Of a stretch of DNA of 64,000 bases, positions 8,053-16,795 are shown in pieces. The position numbers were made by a program, and so were the translations under genes. The stretch's first letter is position 1. Each line of letters opens with the position of its first letter. The DNA is taken from NCBI GenBank assembly GCA_019911965.1, contig JAIOJF010000011.1:1-64000 (forward strand). The letters are read 5' to 3'. Origin of the DNA: Paracoccaceae bacterium (GTDB lineage Bacteria > Pseudomonadota > Alphaproteobacteria > Rhodobacterales > Rhodobacteraceae). The notes under the pieces are model-generated. The model made no database searches. It was given only the letters and a program-made list of their open reading frames with translations, and was not told where the DNA came from.

Positions 8053-8601
8053 TTACCCCCGCCCGCTGCGGCGATGGCCCGGATGGCGCGATTTCTGGCC
8101 GGGGAAGATCTCGAACAATTCGGTGCGCTGCGCGTTGCAGGCATATTTCAGCGAATAGTCGCGGGCATTGAACGCCTCGATCCAGACACCGTTGGCAGCG
8201 ACGACTTCGTGCTGCGAAAACGCGATATAGACATAGTTGACGCCGATCGTGTCGACCTGCTGCACGCCCTTGTGGTCGATCAGGTGCTTAAGCGGCACCA
8301 TCTGCTCGACATCGCGCGACAGGAAACGGCCGCTGGTTTCAATCGTCGGGATGCGGATATTGGGCGACAACATGGTGTCACGCTCGGGCAGGTTTTCCGC
8401 CAGCGCACCGGCCTTGATGAAGACCGGACGCAGATGCGGATTGTCCAGCAGGAACTGCCCGCTCATGCGGCGGATCGACACCGCGGTGATGCGCTGATAG
8501 CCGTGGTCACGGGTCAGGACCAGGTCGCCGACCAGCAGTCTTTCGACGGCGATCTCGCCACGTTCGGTTGCAATAAGGGTGCCGGAAGCAAAACACGACA
8601 T
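8053..8601 (-). CDS. Stand-alone Hint (hedgehog/intein) domain protein
   Basis: This 182-residue protein consists almost entirely of a Hint module. It starts MSCFASGTLIATERG, the usual N-terminal splice/cleavage motif with the reactive Cys at position 3, followed by the VGDLVLTRDHGYQ block. Many roseobacters have such domains at the end of large secreted proteins; here nothing is fused, there is no signal peptide, and no C-terminal His-Asn splice junction is seen. The last 15 residues are Arg-rich. Convergent with the aminotransferase gene (15 bp apart). Domain call good, role unknown. Confidence 0.8.
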   Translation of the reverse strand: MSCFASGTLIATERGEIAVERLLVGDLVLTRDHGYQRITAVSIRRMSGQFLLDNPHLRPVFIKAGALAENLPERDTMLSPNIRIPTIETSGRFLSRDVEQMVPLKHLIDHKGVQQVDTIGVNYVYIAFSQHEVVAANGVWIEAFNARDYSLKYACNAQRTELFEIFPGQKSRHPGHRRSGRG

Positions 8602-8640
8602 TGGGGGTACGCCTGTTACAGAATTTACGTTCGGGATGGC

Positions 8641-8835
8641 TTAGGCGGAGGGCTGCTTGACCGCGCGGACAAGCTCGACACCGACAAAGACGGAAATGCC
8701 CGCCAGGCCGATCAGATCGACGCTGAGGCCGAAGATAGTGGCGATATTGGCGATCGTCGCGCCGACCCAGAGGATCACAAGCGCGGTGATGTAAAGGGTA
8801 CGAAGGGTGGGGTTCCAGTTTTCCAGCGTCAACAT
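8641..8835 (-). CDS. Small two-helix membrane protein
   Basis: A 64-residue protein with two predicted membrane segments (about residues 13-34 and 37-56: YITALVILWVGATIANIATIFG and DLIGLAGISVFVGVELV). The start has AGGTG at a good distance. It is 39 bp upstream of the Hint gene on the same strand, so the two may be co-transcribed. I do not recognise a named family. Confidence 0.7.
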   Translation of the reverse strand: MLTLENWNPTLRTLYITALVILWVGATIANIATIFGLSVDLIGLAGISVFVGVELVRAVKQPSA

Positions 8836-9342
8836 GTTTTCACCTGTTCACGCATCCGGGATACGGATGCGGCCTCTCAATGTGGTTGGCCGCCCCTTGC
8901 CTTATGCCCTCCCAGTCGGGCGTTTGGTGAGGTTGTTTTAGGCGAAAACGTGGCTGACGCAAAGCAAATTCTGGCGCGATTGTGACCCCGGCGGGCCGAA
9001 ACCGGGCCTTTCATGACACATTTGGGCTGATTTTGCCGCAAGTTGGAACTGTTTCCATTCCTTGTACAATAGCAATGAGTTGCCGGATAAACTTCATGCA
9101 TTGCCTGAGCGTTTTCGGGATTTGTCGCAGGATGTCAGTGGCTTGCTTTTGCGGCGCAGATTCCATTGTTTCCGTTTTGCGCAGGATCACTACCGCACCT
9201 GACCGTAGTAATTGCACCTGTCTCGCCCGCAACCGGCCCGATTATGACCGTACGACAAAAACGCAGAGTTTCCGGATCGCAAACATTACCGGGCGAAATT
9301 TGGGCAGTTTCGCCGCCTTTGCCGCCGTCGCTCAGACGAAAA
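8836..9342. other. Gene-free stretch of about 500 bp
   Basis: Open frames here have no family resemblance or ribosome sites. The segment is more AT-rich than its surroundings. The left end must hold the promoter of the small membrane protein gene. The only other signals are a plus-strand promoter-like pair at 9043-9070 and a GGCC-based inverted repeat near 8990-9005. Confidence 0.5.
9043..9070 (+). promoter_or_regulatory. Promoter-like TTGGAA-N16-TACAAT with no gene downstream
   Basis: The -35-like TTGGAA (9043-9048) and -10-like TACAAT (9065-9070) are 16 bp apart on the plus strand. No plus-strand coding gene starts in the next 1.1 kb; the next gene is antisense. It could drive a small or antisense RNA, or be chance in an AT-rich patch. 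Confidence 0.3.
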
Positions 9343-9366
9343 CGGCCCGGGAATGATCCCGGGCCG
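9343..9366 (-). terminator. Rho-independent terminator of glycine-zipper gene
   Basis: A perfect 10-bp GC-rich stem with a 4-nt loop is followed, in the minus direction, by UUUUCGU. It begins 33 bp after the stop of the glycine-zipper gene. Confidence 0.85.
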
Positions 9367-9399
9367 CGTTCAGATTTCAGAGGTGTTTGCCGCCTCGGA

Positions 9400-9921
9400 T
9401 CAGTTATGGACCCACATGTGAACCGTACCGCCCTGCTGGAACGGCGACGAGGTGCGGACGCGGTAGATGCGCCCTTCCAACTGGATGCGCGATTCATAAT
9501 ACTTCACGCGGTTGTTGGAGACCTGAACGTCATTGCACTGACGCTCGGTGCGGTAGCCGACGATGCGGTTCTGATGCTGGTTGGCACCAACCATACCGCC
9601 CACGATCGCACCTGCCGTCGCGCCCGAACTGTTGCCGCTGACCATCCTGCCAAGGATCCCGCCGACCACCGCGCCGCCGACGATATCTCCGGCCTGGTTG
9701 CCGCCGCCCTGGGCATAGATCGGCACCTGCACGTTCTCGCAGACCCGCCTGGTCGTGGTGCCGCCACCGGCATAGACCGGGTAGCTGTCCAGAACCACGC
9801 CCGCCGCGCGGTGTGAATCGGGGAATTTGTTGAAAGACGGCGCGCGCTCATGCGCTAATGCCCCGCTCACGGGGAAGATGCTCATCGACGCCATTACCAC
9901 TGCGATCAGAAACCGTTTCAC
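9400..9921 (-). CDS. Exported glycine-zipper (2TM) envelope protein
   Basis: A 173-residue protein. A GTG start at 9921 preceded by AGGAGGG opens a signal peptide (KRFLIAVVMASMSIFPVSGALA). The middle holds a double glycine zipper (DIVGGAVVGGILGRMV and ATAGAIVGGMVGANQ), the outer-membrane Rick_17kDa/SlyB-like motif. The C-terminal part has a Cys in each flank (RRVCENV, ERQCNDV) that may pair in the periplasm. There is no lipobox, so it is not an obvious lipoprotein. A longer frame to 9996 lacks a ribosome site. Likely an envelope-stability protein. Confidence 0.8.
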   Translation of the reverse strand: MKRFLIAVVMASMSIFPVSGALAHERAPSFNKFPDSHRAAGVVLDSYPVYAGGGTTTRRVCENVQVPIYAQGGGNQAGDIVGGAVVGGILGRMVSGNSSGATAGAIVGGMVGANQHQNRIVGYRTERQCNDVQVSNNRVKYYESRIQLEGRIYRVRTSSPFQQGGTVHMWVHN

Positions 9922-10063
9922 GATGCCCTCCTGTGAAAAGCGATAGGCACGATATAGCATGCACGCATCGGAAATTCCATTTCGGCACCGCTGCAATCGC
10001 CCGGATCAAGGCGTATTTCCGCCGATTCCGGGTCTCCATGCCGAAGATTTGATCGCGCTGCAC

Positions 10064-10148
10064 TGGTACCCGAGGCCGGACTCGAACCGGCAAGCCTTGC
10101 GGCGGCGGATTTTGAATCCGCTGCGTCTACCAATTCCGCCACTCGGGC
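10064..10148 (-). tRNA. tRNA-Leu (anticodon CAA)
   Basis: An 85-nt minus-strand class II tRNA with encoded CCA. The anticodon stem GCGGA/TCCGC encloses the loop TTCAAAA, giving CAA, which reads UUG. The long variable arm and GGTTCGAGTCC T-arm fit leucine. The acceptor stem starts with a G-U pair. Confidence 0.95.
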
Positions 10149-10272
10149 AACGCCGGGATTGCATATACCGCCCCATTTGAAGCGTCAACGCAGAAAGCGG
10201 CGGGATTGCATGTGCTTGACGCCACCCGACACCCGTGGTCAACAGGCGGCAAATTCACCTGGGAGGGGCGCG

Positions 10273-10851
10273 ATGCTGCGCGGATTGTACAACTGGACCA
10301 TGTCGCTGGCCGAAAGCCCGCATGCGATCCGCGCCCTGGCCATCATCGCCTTCATCGAAAGCTCGGTCTTTCCGATCCCGCCGGACGTGTTGCTGATCCC
10401 GCTGATCATCGCCGCCCCTACCCGCGCCTTTCGCATCGCGCTGGTCTGCACCATCGCCTCGGTGCTGGGCGGCCTGTTCGGCTATTTCATCGGCGCGGTG
10501 CTGTTCGATCAGGTCGGCCAGCCGGTTCTGGCCTTCTACGGCAAGGAGGCCGCCTTTGCCGAGTTCCGCGAAACCTACAACCAATGGGGCGCCTGGGCGG
10601 TGCTGGTGGCCGGGGTCACGCCGTTTCCGTTCAAGGTGATCACGATCACGTCAGGGGCAACCGGGCTGAACTTGCCGGTATTCATCGCCGCCTCTATCGT
10701 GGCGCGCGGCCTCCGCTTTTTCATCGTGGCCGCCTTGCTGTGGAAATTCGGCGCACCGATCCGTGAGTTCATCGAGCGGAGGCTGGGCCTGATGTTCACC
10801 ATCTTCATCCTGCTGCTGTTCGGCGGCTTTTACGTCGTGAGGTATCTGTGA
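10273..10851 (+). CDS. YqaA/DedA-like inner-membrane protein
   Basis: A 192-residue protein with several hydrophobic helices and the SNARE-associated/YqaA-type motif FIESSVFPIPPDVLLIPLI near the start and GVTPFPFKVITITSGA in the middle, where the paired prolines lie in re-entrant loops. Family members are proposed to move lipids or maintain the proton gradient; the exact role here is unknown. GGGAGGGG precedes the ATG at 10273; a longer frame to 10159 runs back over the tRNA flank and is unlikely. It overlaps the dsbB-like gene by 4 bp. Confidence 0.83.
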   Translation: MLRGLYNWTMSLAESPHAIRALAIIAFIESSVFPIPPDVLLIPLIIAAPTRAFRIALVCTIASVLGGLFGYFIGAVLFDQVGQPVLAFYGKEAAFAEFRETYNQWGAWAVLVAGVTPFPFKVITITSGATGLNLPVFIAASIVARGLRFFIVAALLWKFGAPIREFIERRLGLMFTIFILLLFGGFYVVRYL

Positions 10852-11306
10852 ACGCCCGCAACATCGCGCTTGTCGCCGGTTTCGCCTCGGCCGCCATGCT
10901 GGCCGGTGCATTCGCCTTTCAATACATAGGCGAAATGGCGCCTTGCAAGATGTGCATCTGGCAGCGCTGGCCGCATGGCATTGCCTTCGTGCTGGGGCTG
11001 GTGGCGTATCTTCTGGCCAATCGCTGGCTTTATCTTTTGGGTGGGCTGATGGTGCTGGCCGGGGCCGGCATCGCGTTCTTTCACGCCGGGGTCGAGCGGG
11101 ACTGGTGGGAAGGCCCGACCACCTGCACCTCGCAAGGGGTGGGCGGCCTGAGCGCTGCCGATCTGATGGATCAGATCATGAATGCCCCGGTCGTGCGCTG
11201 CGACGATATCCCATGGGAGATGCTCGGCATTTCGATGGCGGGCTGGAACGGGCTGGCCTCGCTGGCGATTGCCGGCCTGTGGCTGGTGGCGTTTCGCAAG
11301 GCGTGA
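10848..11306 (+). CDS. Disulfide bond formation protein, DsbB family
   Basis: A 152-residue four-helix inner-membrane protein. It has the quinone-coupled CxxC in APCKMCIWQRWPH (near residues 33-36) and a second periplasmic pair, Cys in GPTTCTSQG and in VVRCDDIPW, as DsbB uses to reoxidise DsbA. The GTG start overlaps the previous stop (GTGA), so translation is coupled to the YqaA-like gene. No dsbA is in the window. Confidence 0.9.
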   Translation: MNARNIALVAGFASAAMLAGAFAFQYIGEMAPCKMCIWQRWPHGIAFVLGLVAYLLANRWLYLLGGLMVLAGAGIAFFHAGVERDWWEGPTTCTSQGVGGLSAADLMDQIMNAPVVRCDDIPWEMLGISMAGWNGLASLAIAGLWLVAFRKA

Positions 11307-11396
11307 TCGGGGGTTGAGGCCTGTCCGATCCCGGTTGCACCGCCCTGCGGTTTCGTCGATGCTGACGTCTGCGACAGACCAAACGGAGCGCCCGAC

Positions 11397-13202
11397 TTGC
11401 TGCAAACCTTCACCACAACCAGCCGTCCCGCCGATGGCCCGCCCCGCCTTGCCGCCCTGCGCGAGGTTCTGAAAGCCGAAGCGCTCAGCGGCTTTCTGGT
11501 GCCCCGCGCCGATGCGCATCAGGGCGAATGGGTGGCGGCACGCGATGAACGGCTGGCCTGGCTGACCGGATTTACCGGTTCCGCCGGGTTTTGCGCGGCA
11601 ATGCTGGACCGGGCGGGCGTGTTCATTGACGGACGCTACACCATTCAGGTCAGGGAACAGATCGACCCGGCGCATTTCACGCCCGTGCCCTGGCCCGCCA
11701 CCGATCTTGCCGACTGGCTGAAAGCGGCGCTGCCGAATGGCGGGCGGGTCGGTTTCGATCCCTGGCTGCATGTCGCCGAGCAGATCGCCAAGCTCGGCGA
11801 GGGGCTGGCGGGCAGCGGTATCGAGCTGGTCGAAACCGACAATCTGGTGGACCGGATCTGGCCCGACCAGCCGCCCCCGCCCAAGGGCAGGGTCGCGCCG
11901 CACAGCCTTGAGTTTGCAGGCAGGACCAGCGCCGACAAGCGTTCTGCGATGGCGAAGGCGCTGGCCGACAAGGGCTGCCGCGCGGCGGTGCTGACGCTGC
12001 CGGATTCGATTGCCTGGCTGTTGAATATCCGCGGCTCCGACATCGCCCGCACGCCGGTGGCGCTGGCCTTCGCCATCCTGCATGACAGCGGACGCGTCGA
12101 TCTGTTCACTGACCCTGCCAAGGTGGATGCCGAGGCACGCGACCATCTTGGCGCCGATATCGCCGTGGCGGACTGGCCAGATTTCGGCCCGGCGCTGGAT
12201 GGCTTGCAAGGCCCGGTTCTGGTGGACAGGGCCTCGGCCCCGCTCTGGGTGTCAAACCGGCTGAATGCGGCGGCGGTGGATATTCACCATGCCGCCGATC
12301 CCTGCATCCTCGCCAAGGCCCGCAAGAACCCGGTGGAAATCGCCGGCACCCGCGCCGCGCATCTGCGCGATGCGGTGGCAATGGCGGAATTGCTGGCCTG
12401 GCTGGATGCCCAGACCCCCGGCAGCGGCATGACCGAGATCGACGTGGTAACACGGCTGGAAGAATTGCGCCGGGCGTCAAACCTGCTGGTCGATATCTCG
12501 TTCGACACGATCTGCGGCACCGGTGCCAATGGCGCGATCACGCATTATCGGGTGACCGAGGCGTCGAACCGCACCATCGCGGCCAATGACCTGTTGCTGG
12601 TCGACAGCGGCGGGCAATACCGCGACGGCACCACCGATATCACCCGCACCATCGTGATGGGCCAGCCATCGGGCGAACAGCGCGCCTGTTTCACGCGGGT
12701 GCTGAAAGGCATGATCGCGATTTCGATGGCGCGCTGGCCGGTCGGGCTGGCCGGGCGCGATCTGGACCCGCTGGCGCGCATCGCGCTCTGGCAGGCGGGG
12801 CAGGATTACGATCACGGCACCGGCCACGGCGTCGGCGTTTTCCTGGGCGTGCATGAAGGCCCGCAGCGGATTTCGCGCCTGTCCCATGTGCCGCTGGAGC
12901 CCGGCATGATCCTGTCCAACGAACCCGGCTATTACCGCGAAGGCGCGTTCGGCATCCGCATCGAAAACCTGATCGTGGTGGAACCGGCCCCTGCCCTGGA
13001 AGGCGGCGATGCCCGCGACATGCTGCAATTCGAGACCATCACCTACGCCCCGATTGACCGCAACCTGATCGAGGCTAGCCTGCTCAGCCAGCCTGAGCGC
13101 GACTGGCTGAATGCCTATCACCGCGAGGTGCTGGCGCGCGTCGCCCCGGATTGTACGCCCGAGACGCAAAGCTGGCTGCAGCGTGCCTGTGCTCCGATTT
13201 GA
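11397..13202 (+). CDS. M24B aminopeptidase P (Xaa-Pro aminopeptidase)
   Basis: A 601-residue cytosolic metallopeptidase removing N-terminal residues before proline. Two creatinase-like N-terminal domains (GFLVPRADAHQGEW, DERLAWLTGFTGSAG) precede the pita-bread catalytic domain. Metal ligands are visible in LLVDSGGQYRDGTTDITRT (two Asp), GHGVGVFLGVHEGP (His), LSNEPGYY (Glu) and IRIENL (Glu). The length fits the long three-domain form. The predicted start is TTG with ACGGAG upstream; no better ATG occurs before the conserved N-terminus. Confidence 0.93.
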   Translation: MLQTFTTTSRPADGPPRLAALREVLKAEALSGFLVPRADAHQGEWVAARDERLAWLTGFTGSAGFCAAMLDRAGVFIDGRYTIQVREQIDPAHFTPVPWPATDLADWLKAALPNGGRVGFDPWLHVAEQIAKLGEGLAGSGIELVETDNLVDRIWPDQPPPPKGRVAPHSLEFAGRTSADKRSAMAKALADKGCRAAVLTLPDSIAWLLNIRGSDIARTPVALAFAILHDSGRVDLFTDPAKVDAEARDHLGADIAVADWPDFGPALDGLQGPVLVDRASAPLWVSNRLNAAAVDIHHAADPCILAKARKNPVEIAGTRAAHLRDAVAMAELLAWLDAQTPGSGMTEIDVVTRLEELRRASNLLVDISFDTICGTGANGAITHYRVTEASNRTIAANDLLLVDSGGQYRDGTTDITRTIVMGQPSGEQRACFTRVLKGMIAISMARWPVGLAGRDLDPLARIALWQAGQDYDHGTGHGVGVFLGVHEGPQRISRLSHVPLEPGMILSNEPGYYREGAFGIRIENLIVVEPAPALEGGDARDMLQFETITYAPIDRNLIEASLLSQPERDWLNAYHREVLARVAPDCTPETQSWLQRACAPI

Positions 13203-13259
13203 CCAGTGGCAGCAGCGGGGCTTTGGCTGTATAAGCGGCGGCATAAACGGAGGAACGAC

Positions 13260-13601
13260 ATGGCCGACCACATCACGATCAGGAAGGCAAAAGGCACCTG
13301 GGTTGTGCGGGCCGGTGGCGCGGTGCTGGCGGAATCAAGGAATGCGCTGGAGGTGCTGGAAGGCGACTATCCCGGCGTGATCTATTTCCCGCGCGCCGAT
13401 ATCGGCATGGAATTTCTTGAGAAAACCGAGCACTCCACGCATTGCCCGCACAAGGGGCAGGCCAGCTACTACGCCATCCATACCAAAAGCCAGGTCATCG
13501 CCAATGCCGGCTGGTCCTATGAAACGCCGGTTGCATCGGTTTCGGAAATCGCCGGCCATCTGGCGTTTTACGCCGACAAGGTGACGGTCGAACAGATGTA
13601 G
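13260..13601 (+). CDS. DUF427 domain protein
   Basis: A 113-residue protein matching the DUF427 fold (ITIRKAKGTWVVRAGGAVLAES, VIYFPRADIGMEFLEKTEHSTHCPHKGQASYY). The family is widespread and uncharacterised; the Cys-Pro-His-Lys-Gly patch is its best conserved feature. ACGGAGG precedes the ATG. It follows the aminopeptidase by 57 bp on the same strand. Confidence 0.88.
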   Translation: MADHITIRKAKGTWVVRAGGAVLAESRNALEVLEGDYPGVIYFPRADIGMEFLEKTEHSTHCPHKGQASYYAIHTKSQVIANAGWSYETPVASVSEIAGHLAFYADKVTVEQM

Positions 13602-13616
13602 CCGCCTTTGGCGCGT

Positions 13617-15302
13617 TCAGGAATGTTCCTCATGCGCGGTGGCGGCCAGTGCGGCGTTATAGGCGCGAAGCGCATCGACATGAAACAACATGCCGGTCAG
13701 AACCGGCGGTGTATCTTCATCCGCCAGTTCGACCACCGGCAGGAAATCCGGGCCGGTGCGATCGAACACCGGCATCGCGGATTCCAGCGTGGAATTGATA
13801 TCGACATAAACGCCGTCCTCGATCATCGCCCAGCAGGTCTGCTCAAGGACTTCGTCGTCGGGGTCAACGGGCCGCATCAGCCTGGCCACCCCGAAGGTCG
13901 CCAGCAGCCAGGCTTGCGGGCCGGCGGCCAGATGCACGCCGCGGCGTTCGATCTGGGTCAGGAAGAACGACATGTTCACCATCCGGCTGGCCAGGGCGGT
14001 GGACAGCGACACCGCCACCATCACCGCCAGCCCGGTCTGCCAGTCGCCCGTCAGCTCGAACACGATCAGCGTTGTTGAAATCGGTGCCCCCAGCACCGCC
14101 GCCGCCACCGCGCCCATCCCGGCCAGCGCATAGAGAGTTTCCGACCCCGAGACCTGCGGGAAAATCGCCGTGGCGGCATAGCCAAAGGCCAGCCCCGTCA
14201 GCGCCCCCATCATCAGCGAGGGCGAGAACATGCCCCCGCCCATCCGCCCGGCCATCGTGATCGTCACCGCCACGCCCTTGACGATGGCAAAGACCATCAC
14301 GGTCCAGAACGCGATCCGCCCGGTCAGCGCCGCCGAGGTTGTCTCGTAGCCGACGCCGATAATATGGGGGAACCAGATTGCAATCCCCCCCAGCATCGCC
14401 CCGGCAATCGCCGGCCTGAGCCAGCGCGGCAGCCCGAGCGAGCGTTGCACATGATCGCCCACATCCTCGGCCCAGAAGATCGACTTCATCAGCAAGACGG
14501 CCACCAGCCCGGAAATCAGCCCGAGCAGCAGGAAGGCCGGCAACTCGACGTAAAACTCCAGCACATTGCCCTCCGGGAGGTAAAACTCGGTCACATCGCC
14601 CAGGTTCAGCCGGCTGACCACCGTTCCGGCAACCGAGGCGATCACGATCGGCGCGAAGGCGTGCACGGCGAAATGCCTGAGCACCACCTCCAGCGCGAAC
14701 AAGGCCCCGGCTATCGGCGTGTTGAACGAGGCAGACACCGCCGCCGCCACCGCGCAGCCCAGAAGATCGCGCCCGGTGATGCCATTGGCGTTGATCAGAC
14801 GTGACACAAAGGTGGAAATCATCGCCCCGATATGCACCACCGGCCCTTCACGCCCGCTGGAGCCACCGGTGGACAGCGTGATCAGCGAGGCCAGCGCCGA
14901 GGCCAGACCGGCGCGGATCTCCACCCGCCCCTCGCCCAGGGCCGCACCTTCGATCACATCCGCCGGGGTGCGCGCACGCGCATCGGGCGTGAAGAAATGC
15001 AGGATCAGCCCGACCACCAGACCACCCGCCACCGGCACCAGCACCCGCCAGGTCCAGGGCAGGGTTTCCAGATGGCTGGCCAGCATGACATCGTCGGTGC
15101 CGTAAACGAAGGTCTGCAATTCCGCGATACCAAGGCGAAAGGCCAGCGCGGCGAACCCGGCGACGATACCGATGCCAAACGCGATGAACCAGAACTGGAT
15201 CTGCCCCGGCCCCTGGCGCAGCATGGTCTGCCATCCCGCGCGCAGCATCGGGGCGATCTGGCCAAGGCTGTGTTTCAGGAATGCCCGCGTCGAATCTGCC
15301 AC
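13617..15302 (-). CDS. CLC-family chloride channel/transporter with CBS region
   Basis: A 561-residue CLC membrane protein, one pore per subunit of a homodimer. The anion-path motifs are present: STGGSSGREGP with the external gating Glu, and GGGMFSPSLMMGA on the second repeat. In SASFNTPIAGALFALEVVL the residue matching the internal proton-transfer Glu of E. coli ClcA (second Glu of IIEEM) is Val, as in channel-type CLCs. The C-terminal 120 residues look like a CBS segment. Convergent with DUF427 and divergent from the flavoprotein gene. Confidence 0.9.
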   Translation of the reverse strand: MADSTRAFLKHSLGQIAPMLRAGWQTMLRQGPGQIQFWFIAFGIGIVAGFAALAFRLGIAELQTFVYGTDDVMLASHLETLPWTWRVLVPVAGGLVVGLILHFFTPDARARTPADVIEGAALGEGRVEIRAGLASALASLITLSTGGSSGREGPVVHIGAMISTFVSRLINANGITGRDLLGCAVAAAVSASFNTPIAGALFALEVVLRHFAVHAFAPIVIASVAGTVVSRLNLGDVTEFYLPEGNVLEFYVELPAFLLLGLISGLVAVLLMKSIFWAEDVGDHVQRSLGLPRWLRPAIAGAMLGGIAIWFPHIIGVGYETTSAALTGRIAFWTVMVFAIVKGVAVTITMAGRMGGGMFSPSLMMGALTGLAFGYAATAIFPQVSGSETLYALAGMGAVAAAVLGAPISTTLIVFELTGDWQTGLAVMVAVSLSTALASRMVNMSFFLTQIERRGVHLAAGPQAWLLATFGVARLMRPVDPDDEVLEQTCWAMIEDGVYVDINSTLESAMPVFDRTGPDFLPVVELADEDTPPVLTGMLFHVDALRAYNAALAATAHEEHS

Positions 15303-15372
15303 CTGTCGCCTCTTTCCTTGGACCGGACCATCCCCTAGACATGGCCATCAGGCAAATACGGGAGGGTTGTCC

Positions 15373-16746
15373 ATGAGCATCGAAACCGCAATCGCGGATT
15401 TGCGCAAGGTCTTAGGGGATCGGGTATCGACCTCCAAGTCCGATCTGGACCTGCATGGCGCGAACGAGGCACATTTCGCGCCCTGCCCGCCCGATGCGGT
15501 GGTCTATCCCGCCAATACCGATGAGGTTTCGCTGATCGCGCGGACCTGTTACGCGCATGATTGCCCGATCGTGCCCTGGGGCACCGGCACCTCGCTGGAG
15601 GGTCATGCGCTGGCGATCCACGGCGGCATCAGTGTCGACATGTCGCGCATGGACAAGGTTCTGCGGGTCAGCGCCGAGGACATGGATGCAAGCGTCCAGC
15701 CTGGCGTAACACGCGAGGCGCTGAATACCGAATTGCGCGCCACCGGGCTGTTCTTTCCGATTGATCCCGGGGCCAATGCCTCGCTTGGCGGCATGGCCTC
15801 GACCCGCGCCAGCGGAACCACCGCGGTGCGCTACGGCACGATGCGCGACAATGTGCTGGGGCTGGAAGTGGTGCTGGCCGACGGGCGAGTGATCCGCACC
15901 GGCACGCGGGCGCGGAAATCCTCGGCCGGGTATGACCTGACGGCGCTGTTCGTCGGCTCGGAAGGCACGCTTGGCCTGATTACCGAGTTGACGCTGCGCC
16001 TGCAGGGCCAGCCCGAGGCCATGTCCTCGGCGATCTGCGCCTTTGACGATTTTGAAAGCGCCATCAACACCGTGATCATGACCATCCAGATGGGCATTCC
16101 GATGGCGCGGATCGAGTTTGTAGATGACGAGATGGCGGCCGCCTTCAACGCCTATGCCGGGGCGGATTTCCCGCTGAAGCCGCATCTGCTGCTGGAATTT
16201 CACGGCTCCGCCGCCTCGGTGGCGGAACAGGCGGAACGCTTTGGCGAGATTGTCGCCGATATGGGCGGCAGCGATTTCAAATGGTCGACCAGGCCCGAGG
16301 ATCGCACCAACCTGTGGAAGATGCGCCACAATGCCGCCTATGCCGCCGCCTCGCTGCGCCCCGGTGCGCGGATCGTGGTGACCGATATGTGCGTGCCGAT
16401 TTCCCGGCTGGCCGACGCGGTGCGTGAAACCCGCGCCGATATCGCCGCCAGCGGGTTGATGGGACCGATCCTGGGCCATGTCGGCGACGGCAATTTCCAC
16501 TCTACCCTGCTGGTCGATCCGGCCAATCCTGAAGAAAAGCAGATCGCGCTGGACCTGGCGCACCGCATGGCGCAGCGCGCATTGGCAATGGGCGGCACGG
16601 TGACCGGCGAACATGGCATCGGCATGGGCAAGCTGGGTTACATGGAAGAAGAACACGGGCAGGCCTGGCAGGTGATGGGCGATATCAAGCGCACGCTCGA
16701 TCCCAAGAACCTGATGAATCCGGGCAAGATGGTGCGGATAAACTAA
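15373..16746 (+). CDS. FAD-linked oxidase, D-lactate dehydrogenase/GlcD type
   Basis: A 457-residue flavoprotein. The PCMH-type FAD domain includes PWGTGTSLEGHALAIHGGI and NASLGGMASTRASGT; the C-terminal FAD-oxidase domain ends with GHVGDGNFHSTLL and VTGEHGIGMGK, the catalytic His region of D-2-hydroxyacid dehydrogenases. It most resembles the cytochrome-linked D-lactate dehydrogenase group and would pass electrons to quinone or cytochrome c. The ATG at 15373 has GGAGGG upstream; the longer frame to 15172 covers the divergent promoter. Confidence 0.9.
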   Translation: MSIETAIADLRKVLGDRVSTSKSDLDLHGANEAHFAPCPPDAVVYPANTDEVSLIARTCYAHDCPIVPWGTGTSLEGHALAIHGGISVDMSRMDKVLRVSAEDMDASVQPGVTREALNTELRATGLFFPIDPGANASLGGMASTRASGTTAVRYGTMRDNVLGLEVVLADGRVIRTGTRARKSSAGYDLTALFVGSEGTLGLITELTLRLQGQPEAMSSAICAFDDFESAINTVIMTIQMGIPMARIEFVDDEMAAAFNAYAGADFPLKPHLLLEFHGSAASVAEQAERFGEIVADMGGSDFKWSTRPEDRTNLWKMRHNAAYAAASLRPGARIVVTDMCVPISRLADAVRETRADIAASGLMGPILGHVGDGNFHSTLLVDPANPEEKQIALDLAHRMAQRALAMGGTVTGEHGIGMGKLGYMEEEHGQAWQVMGDIKRTLDPKNLMNPGKMVRIN

Positions 16747-16795
16747 GCCTGGTCGCGCAAACACGGCCATCGGGCGTAACCGGGGAGATTGTATC

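Noticed and set aside
10830-12209. Minus-strand frame of 459 codons
   Set aside because: Antisense to dsbB and the M24 aminopeptidase, both with full catalytic motifs.
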